Origin: Candidatus Omnitrophota bacterium
GTDB lineage: Bacteria; Omnitrophota; Koll11; Tantalellales; Tantalellaceae
Length of the DNA stretch: 27,361 nt
NCBI GenBank assembly: GCA_015231715.1
Contig: JADGBB010000015.1
Coordinates: 1-27,361, forward strand
Direction: 5' to 3'
Below the pieces are notes generated by a model, which searched no databases, was not told the origin of the DNA, and worked only from the letters and a program-made list of their open reading frames with translations. The position numbers and the translations under genes were made by a program. Positions 1 through 6,989 of this stretch are shown here, piece after piece (the stretch's first letter is position 1; each line of letters begins with the position of its first letter).

Positions 1-687
1 AAAATGAATTTGATCCGTGATATATCGCACAGTATTAAAACACCTATAGCCTTGACTGAGATGGCTTTACTGGTGGTCAAAAAAAGTATAGAAAAGAACG
101 ATCAAGTCAATCTTTTGCGCGCTGCGGATATTGCCAATAAAAATATCGCGAAAGTAAGGAAGGATATTACTTCAATAGTAGAAGCGTTCACTATAGGAAT
201 GAGAAAAAAAGATATGATAAAAATAAAAAGATCTTCGTTAAAAATGGTTTTGGACGATGTTGTCAATTTGGAGGAACCAGCAATAAGAAAAAAATCGCTT
301 AATATAAAAACTGAATTGGATCCGGCGGCGGATAAGATATTGATGGATAAGAAAGACCTGACACTCGTGATCGGAAACATAATTGATAATGCCGTTAAGT
401 ATACATCTTTAGGAGGGATCACAATAAAAAGTGAAATTAAAAAAGATTTTGCCGCTGTAACGATATCGGATACCGGCTGCGGATTAACAAAAGAAGATAA
501 AGTGCATATGTTCGAAAAATTTTGGAAGCATAATATTGTTTCCGAAGGTACGGGACTAGGGTTATATATTTGTAAAGAAATTGTTTCTTTGTATGACGGT
601 AATATTAATTTATCATCTGCAGGAGAAGGGAAAGGCACTATCGTATATTTGGAACTTCCTCTAGCGGTAAAAGAAAAGGAGTTGTAA
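1..687 (+). CDS. Sensor histidine kinase, C-terminal part (5'-truncated by window)
   Basis: The frame is open at the left edge, so the N-terminal sensor part is missing; the Met at base 4 is probably internal. The visible part holds the whole catalytic core. The H-box reads DISHSIKTPIA, with the phospho-accepting His about nine residues after that Met. The N-box is IIDNAVKYT, the G1 box DTGCGL, the F box FEKFW and the G2 box GTGLGLYICKEIV. By family knowledge it autophosphorylates on His and passes phosphate to a receiver Asp. Its stop overlaps the start of the next gene by one base (TAATG), so translation is probably coupled and the downstream receiver is the likely partner. The input signal cannot be inferred. 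Confidence 0.93.
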   Translation, partial: KMNLIRDISHSIKTPIALTEMALLVVKKSIEKNDQVNLLRAADIANKNIAKVRKDITSIVEAFTIGMRKKDMIKIKRSSLKMVLDDVVNLEEPAIRKKSLNIKTELDPAADKILMDKKDLTLVIGNIIDNAVKYTSLGGITIKSEIKKDFAAVTISDTGCGLTKEDKVHMFEKFWKHNIVSEGTGLGLYICKEIVSLYDGNINLSSAGEGKGTIVYLELPLAVKEKEL

Positions 688-1076
688 TGACAGATACTCA
701 AACCGGAATAAAAAAAATACTCATCGTAGAAGATGAAGAGGACATGAGAAGTATATATGAGATGATTTTTTCTGAATATAAAGACGAATACAATGTCGAT
801 ATTGTAGATAATGCTGAAGTCGCGAAAATAAAAGCGAAAACGAATGACTATGACGTAATAATACTGGATATTATAATGTACCCCATGCCGGGAGATTTTT
901 TATTTTTCTTTTTAAGGCAGGATAAAAAAACGAAGGAAACTCCTGTAATAGTTGTGAGCGTACTCGCGCCTAATACACCGTCATTTGCCGGAATGAAAGC
1001 TATCAACCATGTTGATTTTCTCGAAAAACCTATCAAGGCCGAACAGCTGATAGAAAAAATAAAACAAGTCTTGTAG
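687..1076 (+). CDS. CheY-like single-domain response regulator
   Basis: This 129-residue protein is a lone receiver domain with no output domain. It begins IKKILIVEDEED, giving the acidic pocket Glu15/Asp16. The phospho-acceptor is Asp61 in IILDIIM, the switch Ser is about residue 91 and the conserved Lys is 114 in FLEKP. The insert after the Asp (YPMPGDFLFFF) is longer and more hydrophobic than usual. The ATG shares one base with the stop of the preceding kinase, which points to a cognate kinase-receiver pair. With no output domain it probably acts by protein contact or as a phosphorelay intermediate. Confidence 0.92.
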   Translation: MTDTQTGIKKILIVEDEEDMRSIYEMIFSEYKDEYNVDIVDNAEVAKIKAKTNDYDVIILDIIMYPMPGDFLFFFLRQDKKTKETPVIVVSVLAPNTPSFAGMKAINHVDFLEKPIKAEQLIEKIKQVL

Positions 1077-1123
1077 TTTAGCGTGGCATATAAAGAGTTA
1101 TGCTGAGGGTTGGTTTGTATTGT

Positions 1124-1867
1124 ATGAAAAAACACAATAACCTTAAAAAAATCGGCGCGATCTCAAAGTCAAATGTTGTTATAGCTTTGACGGGATGGAC
1201 TATATTAGTTTTTTTCCTAATATTGTTCTCGCTTTTAAGCAACAGAAACGAAGCTTTTGAGATGGCCCGAATGCAGGCAGAGATCGGCATAGAAAAAGAT
1301 ATGATTTATCGTCAATGGAACGCTATGCAAGGCGGTGTTTATGTGCCGTTGACCGAGAAAACCAGCCCCAATCCCTATCTTGATGTCGAAGATAAAGTGA
1401 TCGAAACGACAAAAGGTATGAAGCTTACATTGATCAATCCCGCATACATGACGCGCCAGGTGCAGGAACTTGCTTCAACCTATTCTGATATCAAGGGACA
1501 TATTACGAGTTTGAATCCAATTCGCCCGGGTAATGCGCCTGATGAATGGGAAACTAGATCTTTACAAAGTATGTGTACAAGAATGGAAGATGCGGAATCA
1601 CTTGCTACATTCCAGAAAAAAGGGAACGATGTTTGTTCTCTAGATACTATAGACGGCAAACCATACCTGCGTTTGATGAGGCCGTTTTATGTGAACGAAG
1701 GCTGTTTGAAATGTCACAGTAAACAAGGGTACAAAGAAGGCGATCTGCGCGGAGGTATAAGCGTTTCTATCCCTATGGAGCAAATTATAGCTGTATCGAA
1801 ATCAGACATCCGATCTTTTTTATCGGCTATATTTTTCTCTGGCTGGGCGGCATTTTCGCGATATTGA
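1124..1867 (+). CDS. Membrane heme-c sensor domain protein (DUF3365/Tll0287-like); N-terminal half of a split kinase
   Basis: The start at 1124 gives MKKHNN followed by a transmembrane helix at about residues 19-39. An in-frame ATG at 1100 is possible; neither has a well-spaced Shine-Dalgarno. A periplasmic domain follows, with one CxxCH motif (Cys194, Cys197, His198; CLKCH) in the context RPFYVNEGCLKCH. This is typical of DUF3365/Tll0287-like sensors, where covalent heme c is thought to sense redox state or gas ligands. In relatives the domain continues through a second membrane helix into PAS and kinase domains on one chain. Here the frame ends at TGA 1865-1867, inside what should be that helix, and the missing half continues in the -1 frame. 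See the site at 1816-1822. Confidence 0.8.
   Translation: MKKHNNLKKIGAISKSNVVIALTGWTILVFFLILFSLLSNRNEAFEMARMQAEIGIEKDMIYRQWNAMQGGVYVPLTEKTSPNPYLDVEDKVIETTKGMKLTLINPAYMTRQVQELASTYSDIKGHITSLNPIRPGNAPDEWETRSLQSMCTRMEDAESLATFQKKGNDVCSLDTIDGKPYLRLMRPFYVNEGCLKCHSKQGYKEGDLRGGISVSIPMEQIIAVSKSDIRSFLSAIFFSGWAAFSRY
1816..1822 (+). other. T TTT TTA heptamer at a -1 frame junction
   Basis: The sensor frame reads TCT TTT TTA across these bases, so the heptamer is phased as X XXY YYZ. A -1 slip here enters the frame that continues without a stop into the kinase at 1864, and the junction then encodes an uninterrupted helix (IGYIFLWLGGIFAILKFF). A U UUU UUA heptamer in this phase is the known HIV-1 gag-pol slippery sequence. 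The nearest purine-rich stretch upstream (GGAG at 1777-1780) is too far for a dnaX-like stimulator, and no strong downstream stem is visible. A one-base indel in the six-T run, biological or from assembly, explains the same picture. Confidence 0.5.
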
Positions 1868-4143
1868 AATTTTTCCAAATAATAAAAAAACAAACCAATG
1901 ACCATATTCTAGCGCTGAATAAGATGACTGATGAATCAATAAAAATGAATGAACAACTTAGACGCGCTACTACCGGGGCGCATGTAGCATTATGGGAAGG
2001 AATACGAACACCGGGACTTGATTGGAAAAGTCCTGAAACAAAACTTATTATGTCTAATATCGCTACCGAAATGCTGGGTTATTCAGTAGATGAGTGGGTG
2101 CATACTGTCGGGTTCTTGATTGAACATATTCACCCTGAAGATCAGGAAAGAGTTATGAAAGTATTGATAGCGTATATAGAGGAACAATCCGCCGATTATA
2201 TCGTAGATTATCGGCTTAGACATAAAGACGGCCATTATATTGGGGTTCATGTTGAAGGCGAGGCTACAAGAGATGATGAAGGAAATGTAATGACATTGTC
2301 CGGCGCGTGGCAGGACATAACAAATCGAAAAGAAACTGAAAAAGAATTAAAAGATAATGAGGATCTGCTCAAAAAAGCCCAAAATATTGCTAATTTGGGA
2401 TATTTTAAAATGGATACAGATACTCAACAAGTTACAGGCTCGGATAAATTGTTCGATATATTTGAATTGAAAATGGGTGAACATCATATAAATGATTTTG
2501 TAAATAATCTGCATCCGGAAGATAAAGAATTTGTTGTAGGAACAATAAAAAATGCAGTTGAAAAGGGCTGTTCATATGATATAGTCCATAGGCTTAAAAC
2601 TGATAATGGTGAAAAATGGGTCAGGGCTATCGGAGAAGTGAATACAGATGAGAATGGTAAAAGATTTTTAGTCGGTACTGTGCAAGATATCAGCGATCTA
2701 AAAGAAGGTGAAAAAAAATTATCTTTGTTCTGGGAACTTATGAATCACACGTATGATTCCGTTTTTGTCATAGATAGTAAAGACGGTCGAATTATTGACG
2801 CTAACGTACAGGCTGTAAATTCATTGGGATATTCCCGTGAAGAATTACTTCAAATGAAAGTTATGGATCTGCAAGTAGTCATTCCGGATGAGGGGGCTTG
2901 GGCAAAGCATAGAGAGAAAATGTTTGTCTCAGGCATTGCGGTTATCGAAGGTACACATAGGCGTAAAGATGGCGGTACATTTCCGGTAGAAGTTAGTGTT
3001 AAATGTGTAAAAATTGAAGAAAAGGATTATATGATCGCTGTCGCGAGAGATATTTCTGAACGTAAAAAGGCCGACCAACAAAGAGAAAGTCTGGCTAAAT
3101 TCCCAAGTGAAAATCCAAATCCGGTTCTTAGGACAACTCCTGAGGGTGTGCTGATATACTCTAATAATGCAAGCCACGTGCTGTTAGATCATTGCGGATG
3201 TAAACTTTTTGATCATATGTCGGAAGGTTGGAGAAAGAATATTAAAATGGCTTTTGATGAGGATCAAAGTGTAACAGTTGAACTTGAAGCATGTGACAAA
3301 ATATTGGAATTTGTTATACAGCCTATCAGAGAACATAATTATGTGAACTTATACGGACGAGATATTACACTTTTGAAAAAAATAGCGTCTGAAAGAGAAA
3401 AGATCATGGCGCAGCTTTTTCAATCACAAAAAATGGAATCGATTGGGACTATCGCCAGCGGGATAGCGCACAATTTCAATAATATTCTCGCAGCTGTACG
3501 CGGCCGGACGGAAATGGCCATGGCTGACGTTGATCCGGAAAGCAGGGTATATTCAGACCTTGAAAATGCCGTATCGGGCATAGAAAGCGCAAAATACCTG
3601 ATAGGTCAAATGATGGCTTTCAGCCGGACACATCAACAGGAGTTTACTGAAGTAGATATTGTTCCTTTAGTCAAAGAAGCTGTGAAGATGTTTGAAGCTT
3701 CACTAAAGGGTCTGATAAAAATAGGCACAAAAATTAATATTGATTGCGGGTATATATATGTCGATCCGCATCAGATACAACACATAATTCTGAATCTTAT
3801 GAATAACAGTCAGTACGCGATCAAAGGTCCTAACGGAACTATTGATATAAATGTTGATTCCGTGTTAGTAGATCGAGATCTCTCATCGAAATATTCAACT
3901 TTAAAAGAAGGCAAATATATAAGGTTAAGTATTGTTGATACGGGGCAAGGGATGGATGAGGAAACTCAAAAACGTATTTTTGAACCTTTCTACACAACAA
4001 AAGAAGTAGGGCAGGGTACAGGTCTAGGGCTTTCTATGGTTTATGGCATAGTGACCGGATGCGGTGGTGAAATATCGGTTAACAGTGTGCTTGGAGAGGG
4101 AACAACTTTTAATATATATTTTCCTGAAATAAATAAGGAGTAA
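1864..4143 (+). CDS. Multi-PAS sensor histidine kinase (C-terminal part of split DUF3365 kinase)
   Basis: The open frame begins with TTG at 1864, which overlaps the TGA of the sensor (TTGA). That start has no Shine-Dalgarno, so the true N-terminus may lie in the upstream frame. Four PAS-like segments follow at about residues 20-150, 165-285, 285-400 and 405-510; the first three end in the usual D(I/L)S or DITNRK linker and the fourth is degenerate (RDITLLKK). The HisKA H-box GIAHNFNNIL places the phospho-His at 536. HATPase motifs are NLMNNSQYA, DTGQGMD, FEPFYTTK and GTGLGLS. The HNFNNIL variant is common in complex-type kinases. The downstream receiver-HD-GYP gene starts four bases after the stop and is a plausible target. 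Confidence 0.9.
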   Translation: MKFFQIIKKQTNDHILALNKMTDESIKMNEQLRRATTGAHVALWEGIRTPGLDWKSPETKLIMSNIATEMLGYSVDEWVHTVGFLIEHIHPEDQERVMKVLIAYIEEQSADYIVDYRLRHKDGHYIGVHVEGEATRDDEGNVMTLSGAWQDITNRKETEKELKDNEDLLKKAQNIANLGYFKMDTDTQQVTGSDKLFDIFELKMGEHHINDFVNNLHPEDKEFVVGTIKNAVEKGCSYDIVHRLKTDNGEKWVRAIGEVNTDENGKRFLVGTVQDISDLKEGEKKLSLFWELMNHTYDSVFVIDSKDGRIIDANVQAVNSLGYSREELLQMKVMDLQVVIPDEGAWAKHREKMFVSGIAVIEGTHRRKDGGTFPVEVSVKCVKIEEKDYMIAVARDISERKKADQQRESLAKFPSENPNPVLRTTPEGVLIYSNNASHVLLDHCGCKLFDHMSEGWRKNIKMAFDEDQSVTVELEACDKILEFVIQPIREHNYVNLYGRDITLLKKIASEREKIMAQLFQSQKMESIGTIASGIAHNFNNILAAVRGRTEMAMADVDPESRVYSDLENAVSGIESAKYLIGQMMAFSRTHQQEFTEVDIVPLVKEAVKMFEASLKGLIKIGTKINIDCGYIYVDPHQIQHIILNLMNNSQYAIKGPNGTIDINVDSVLVDRDLSSKYSTLKEGKYIRLSIVDTGQGMDEETQKRIFEPFYTTKEVGQGTGLGLSMVYGIVTGCGGEISVNSVLGEGTTFNIYFPEINKE

Positions 4144-4147
4144 TATT

Positions 4148-5107
4148 ATGTCGCTAATTTTGGTTATAGAAGATAATGATATGGTTAGAGATATGCTGGT
4201 GGAGATGCTCAACCGTTTAGAGTATGAAGTAGTATCGGCATCAGACGGAGAGGATGGGCTTCGTAAAGCTATTGATTTGTCGCCGGATATAGTTCTTTTA
4301 GATATTACACTTCCTAAACTCGATGGTTATGATATCTGCAGAATCTTGAAAAGTGATGAAAAAACAAGGCGTATACCTGTTCTTATGATCACGGGTATTT
4401 CAGAAAAAAAGCAAAAACTTAAAGGAATAGAGTTGGGTGCTGACGGATTTTTGACCAAACCTGTTGATATGCAGGAACTTTTGGTGAGGATACGATCTTT
4501 GATAAAGATGAAAAAATTGAATGAAGAGCTGGAGAATGTGGATAATATCCTATCGGCTTTAGTTTCTATTATTGACGCCAAAGATGCCTATACACACAAT
4601 CATAGTTCGCGGGTTAAAGAGATATCGTTCCTGATAGCGGTTAAGCTTTCTTTTACTAAAGAACAATTATCAATTTTAAATAAAGCGGCAGAGCTGCATG
4701 ATATAGGGAAAATAGGCGTGTCCGAAGTAATACTTAATAAAGTAGAAAAGTTGACGGAAGAAGAGTTTGATTCTATTAGAAAACATTCGTGTATAGGCGA
4801 GGAACTCTGTAAACCTTTAAAGTCATTGAACCCAATTCTTAAAATAATCCGCCATCATCATGAGCGCTATGACGGTAAAGGTTATCCGGACGGGATTAAA
4901 GGCGAGGAGATACCTATTGAGGCGCGAGTTATCGCAGTTGTTGACAGTTATGATGCTATGGCAACGGACAGACCTTATAGGGGAAAGCTATCGATGGAAA
5001 AGATATTAAGCGAACTGAATCAAGGTAAAGGCACGCAATGGGATGAAAAAGTAGTTAATTGTTTTTTGGATCTATTGAAAAGCGGCAAGATCGAAGACAA
5101 GAGTTAA
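4148..5107 (+). CDS. Response regulator with HD-GYP domain (RpfG-like c-di-GMP phosphodiesterase)
   Basis: Residues 1-120 are a receiver (acidic pocket Glu8/Asp9, phospho-acceptor Asp52, Lys in LTKPVD). After a helical linker comes an HD-GYP domain. Visible metal and catalytic residues are His150/His152 in HNHSSR, the His184-Asp185 pair in HDIGKIG, the HHH cluster at 236-238, and the GYP signature at 245-247 in YDGKGYPDG. By family knowledge it hydrolyses cyclic-di-GMP, with phosphorylation tuning activity, in the cytoplasm. An AAGGAG ribosome site overlaps the end of the kinase gene and only four bases separate the two, so they are almost certainly co-expressed. This is the only obvious effector domain of the signalling block. 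Confidence 0.95.
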   Translation: MSLILVIEDNDMVRDMLVEMLNRLEYEVVSASDGEDGLRKAIDLSPDIVLLDITLPKLDGYDICRILKSDEKTRRIPVLMITGISEKKQKLKGIELGADGFLTKPVDMQELLVRIRSLIKMKKLNEELENVDNILSALVSIIDAKDAYTHNHSSRVKEISFLIAVKLSFTKEQLSILNKAAELHDIGKIGVSEVILNKVEKLTEEEFDSIRKHSCIGEELCKPLKSLNPILKIIRHHHERYDGKGYPDGIKGEEIPIEARVIAVVDSYDAMATDRPYRGKLSMEKILSELNQGKGTQWDEKVVNCFLDLLKSGKIEDKS

Positions 5108-5122
5108 ATCAATTGGAGAGAA

Positions 5123-5488
5123 ATGGCCAAAATACTTGTTATTGAAGATAATGTTCAAATGATGAATGTATTAAAAGATCTATTGGAAAGGAATAACTAT
5201 ACTGTCATAACAGCTGAAAACGGTGCGCAGGGTGTTCATCTGTATAGAAAAGATCCGCCGGACCTTATTATTACAGATATGGTAATGCCTATTAAAGGCG
5301 GGACTCAGGCCATATTGGATATAAAACAGCATGATCCAAGCGCAAAGATAATTGCGATCTCAGGCGGAGGGCTTGGTACAGCGGAAGAATATTTAGAAGT
5401 AGCAAGGGTTTTGAACGCTAGATATACTTTTAAAAAACCTTTTTCTAACGAAGAATTATTGACCGCAATAAAAGTACTTATCGGATAA
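5123..5488 (+). CDS. CheY-like single-domain response regulator
   Basis: A lone receiver of 121 residues, preceded by GGAGAG at a normal distance. Glu8/Asp9 form the acidic pocket, Asp52 in IITDMVMP is the phospho-acceptor, the switch Ser is in IIAISGGG, and the conserved Lys is in FKKPF. The SGGG element after beta-4 is shared with the next gene. The two proteins align over their full length, so they look like a tandem duplication. No output domain is present. It lies 15 bases after the HD-GYP gene on the same strand, so it is probably in the same operon. Confidence 0.93.
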   Translation: MAKILVIEDNVQMMNVLKDLLERNNYTVITAENGAQGVHLYRKDPPDLIITDMVMPIKGGTQAILDIKQHDPSAKIIAISGGGLGTAEEYLEVARVLNARYTFKKPFSNEELLTAIKVLIG

Positions 5489-5517
5489 ATATAAAATTTT
5501 TTTTAAAAGGAGAAAAA

Positions 5518-5895
5518 ATGGCACAAATACTTATTATTGAAGACGACGTTAAGTTCAGCGATGTGCTTAAAGAGATGCTAGAAAGACAAGGGTATGGTGT
5601 AATTAGTGCTTATGACGGAGAAAAAGGGATTAAGTTGTATAAAGACAATCCAGTACCTTTGGTTATAACTGACATTATTATGCCCAATAAAGAAGGGGTT
5701 GAGACGATCTTTGAATTTCTGCGTTATTTTCCTAAAGCAAAGATCATTGCTATTTCTGGCGGAGGTAAAATTAAAGCAGGGGATCATCTTAAAACTGTAA
5801 GTGCGTTGCCAAATGTGAAATACACTTTTGAAAAACCTTTTGTGATGGATGAATTTATAAAGGCTGTTAAAGAAATTCTTGGCAAAGAAATTTGA
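5518..5895 (+). CDS. CheY-like single-domain response regulator, paralogue of the preceding gene
   Basis: A lone 125-residue receiver with a strong AAAGGAG ribosome site just upstream. It has the same layout as the gene at 5123: an EDD acidic pocket, the phospho-acceptor Asp in VITDIIMPNKEG, IIAISGGG, and a FEKPF lysine motif. Divergence is mainly in the alpha-2 and alpha-4 faces, which would suit two receivers reading from one kinase while contacting different partners; that is inference. The stop (TGA 5893-5895) is followed after one base by the ATG of the radical SAM gene. Confidence 0.93.
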   Translation: MAQILIIEDDVKFSDVLKEMLERQGYGVISAYDGEKGIKLYKDNPVPLVITDIIMPNKEGVETIFEFLRYFPKAKIIAISGGGKIKAGDHLKTVSALPNVKYTFEKPFVMDEFIKAVKEILGKEI

Positions 5896-5896
5896 T

Positions 5897-6781
5897 ATGA
5901 AAAGGGCACCCGGTATAACTTTTAAAAGATTATATGTTGAGATCACCAATGTTTGCAATTTAGACTGCAGTTTCTGTCCTAAAACTTCCAGACCTCCTAT
6001 GTTTATGGAGATCGAACAGTTTAAAAAGATATTGGATGAGGTTAAAGAATATTCTAAATATCTTTATTTTCATGTTATGGGGGAACCCCTTATGCATCCG
6101 GAACTCGGGACATTTCTTGATCTATGTGACGAGAATGATTTTAAAGTAAATATTGTTACTAACGGTACGCTTATCGAAGAAGAAAAAGATAAACTTTTAT
6201 CTAAACCTGCCCTCAGAGCTATAAGTTTTTCACTGCATATTTTTGATAAAACTACATCGATCCAAAAAGTTGATAAATATCTTGATGATATTTTTGAGTT
6301 TATTACCGAAGCACAGAAAAGGCATACTTTTTTTGCATGTTTAAGACTTTGGAACCTTAACAATAAAGACACTTACTACTCGTATGTATTGGAACGTATA
6401 GAAAAATATTTTGATTATCCACATAAGATAGAAGATATACCTTACAATGGGAATGATATAAAGATCAGAGAAAATATTTATGTCAGTCAGAATCTGCTTT
6501 TTGATTGGCCGAATAAGGATATCCCGGATATAAACGAAGATGGTTTTTGTCTGGGGCTTAGAAAACAAGCGGGGATACTAGTCGACGGAACGGTTGTACC
6601 TTGCTGTCTTGACAGTGAGGGTACTATTGATCTAGGCAATATTAATGTCTCAAGTTTTAAAGAGATAATCGAAGGGAAAAGAGCTGAAAATATTTATAAC
6701 GGATTTTCTGACAGAAAAGCAGTCGAGAGCCTTTGCCGGAAATGCGGGTATAGACAAAGATTTAGCTTGAAATGTCCGTAG
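5897..6781 (+). CDS. Radical SAM protein with SPASM-type C-terminal domain
   Basis: The first ATG after the receiver stop is chosen; an in-frame TTG at 5879 would overlap the receiver and add six residues. The radical SAM signature is at Cys20, Cys24 and Cys27 (CNLDCSFC), followed by the MGEPL element typical of the fold. A Cys-rich C-terminal part (FCLGLRKQ, PCCLD, CRKCG, LKCP) resembles a SPASM or twitch domain that would hold auxiliary iron-sulfur clusters. Such proteins often modify ribosomally made peptides or act as anaerobic maturases; no short precursor peptide is visible here. Direct attachment to a phosphorelay operon is unusual, and the substrate is unknown. Confidence 0.88.
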   Translation: MKRAPGITFKRLYVEITNVCNLDCSFCPKTSRPPMFMEIEQFKKILDEVKEYSKYLYFHVMGEPLMHPELGTFLDLCDENDFKVNIVTNGTLIEEEKDKLLSKPALRAISFSLHIFDKTTSIQKVDKYLDDIFEFITEAQKRHTFFACLRLWNLNNKDTYYSYVLERIEKYFDYPHKIEDIPYNGNDIKIRENIYVSQNLLFDWPNKDIPDINEDGFCLGLRKQAGILVDGTVVPCCLDSEGTIDLGNINVSSFKEIIEGKRAENIYNGFSDRKAVESLCRKCGYRQRFSLKCP

Positions 6782-6804
6782 AAGCCTAGTAGAATACCAC
6801 GTTT

Positions 6805-6846
6805 GGTAATGGGGTCACGGTAATGGGGTCACGGTAATGGGGTCAG
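6805..6846 (+). repeat. Tandem 14-bp GGGGTC repeat, three copies
   Basis: The unit GGTAATGGGGTCAC occurs at 6805-6818, 6819-6832 and 6833-6846; the last copy ends AG. It directly follows the radical SAM gene and leads into GACCC. It contains the GGGGTC core also seen at the transposase element ends (22166 and 27348). Bases 6782-6989 contain no gene. Confidence 0.9.
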
Positions 6847-6853
6847 ACCCGTA

Positions 6854-6892
6854 ATTAGTAAATAAGAGACTATTTGTAGCTTATTTACTAAT
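6854..6892. repeat. 13-bp inverted repeat
   Basis: ATTAGTAAATAAG at 6854-6866 is the perfect reverse complement of 6880-6892, with a 13-base loop that itself holds CTA/TAG. It abuts the larger palindrome at 6892. There is no T-tract after it, so it is not an obvious terminator. Confidence 0.85.
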
Positions 6893-6955
6893 GGGGTCAG
6901 CCCTTGAAATGTGAAATGTTTGTTCAAACATTTCACATTTCAAGGGCTGACCCCA
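6892..6955. repeat. Perfect 31-bp palindrome with 2-base centre
   Basis: Bases 6892-6922 are the exact reverse complement of 6925-6955, separated only by TT. The outer ends are TGGGGTCAG and CTGACCCCA, the same core as the neighbouring tandem repeats. No coding frame runs through it. It resembles a miniature or solo form of a REP/RAYT-type element whose ends were brought together. No T-tract follows, so a terminator role is unlikely. Confidence 0.92.
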
Positions 6956-6975
6956 CGATACGCGACCCCACGATA
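6949..6975 (+). repeat. Tandem GACCCCACGATA repeat, two copies
   Basis: GACCCCACGATA occurs at 6949-6960 and 6964-6975 with CGC between. The first copy is part of the right arm of the palindrome. These are the mirror-oriented core (GACCCC) iterated together with locus-specific flank, ending 14 bases before the ABC-F start codon. Confidence 0.85.
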
Positions 6976-6989
6976 AGTAAAGGAACGAT

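Noticed and set aside
102..701. 199-residue minus-strand frame
   Set aside because: It is antisense to the clear histidine kinase domain, with Ser/Phe-rich composition typical of a shadow frame.
6892..6955. Palindrome as a rho-independent terminator
   Set aside because: No T-tract follows on either strand, and the structure is shared with repeat-family sequences.
6805..6975. Possible CRISPR array
   Set aside because: The repeats are only 12-14 bases and directly tandem, with no unique spacers of regular length and no cas genes nearby.
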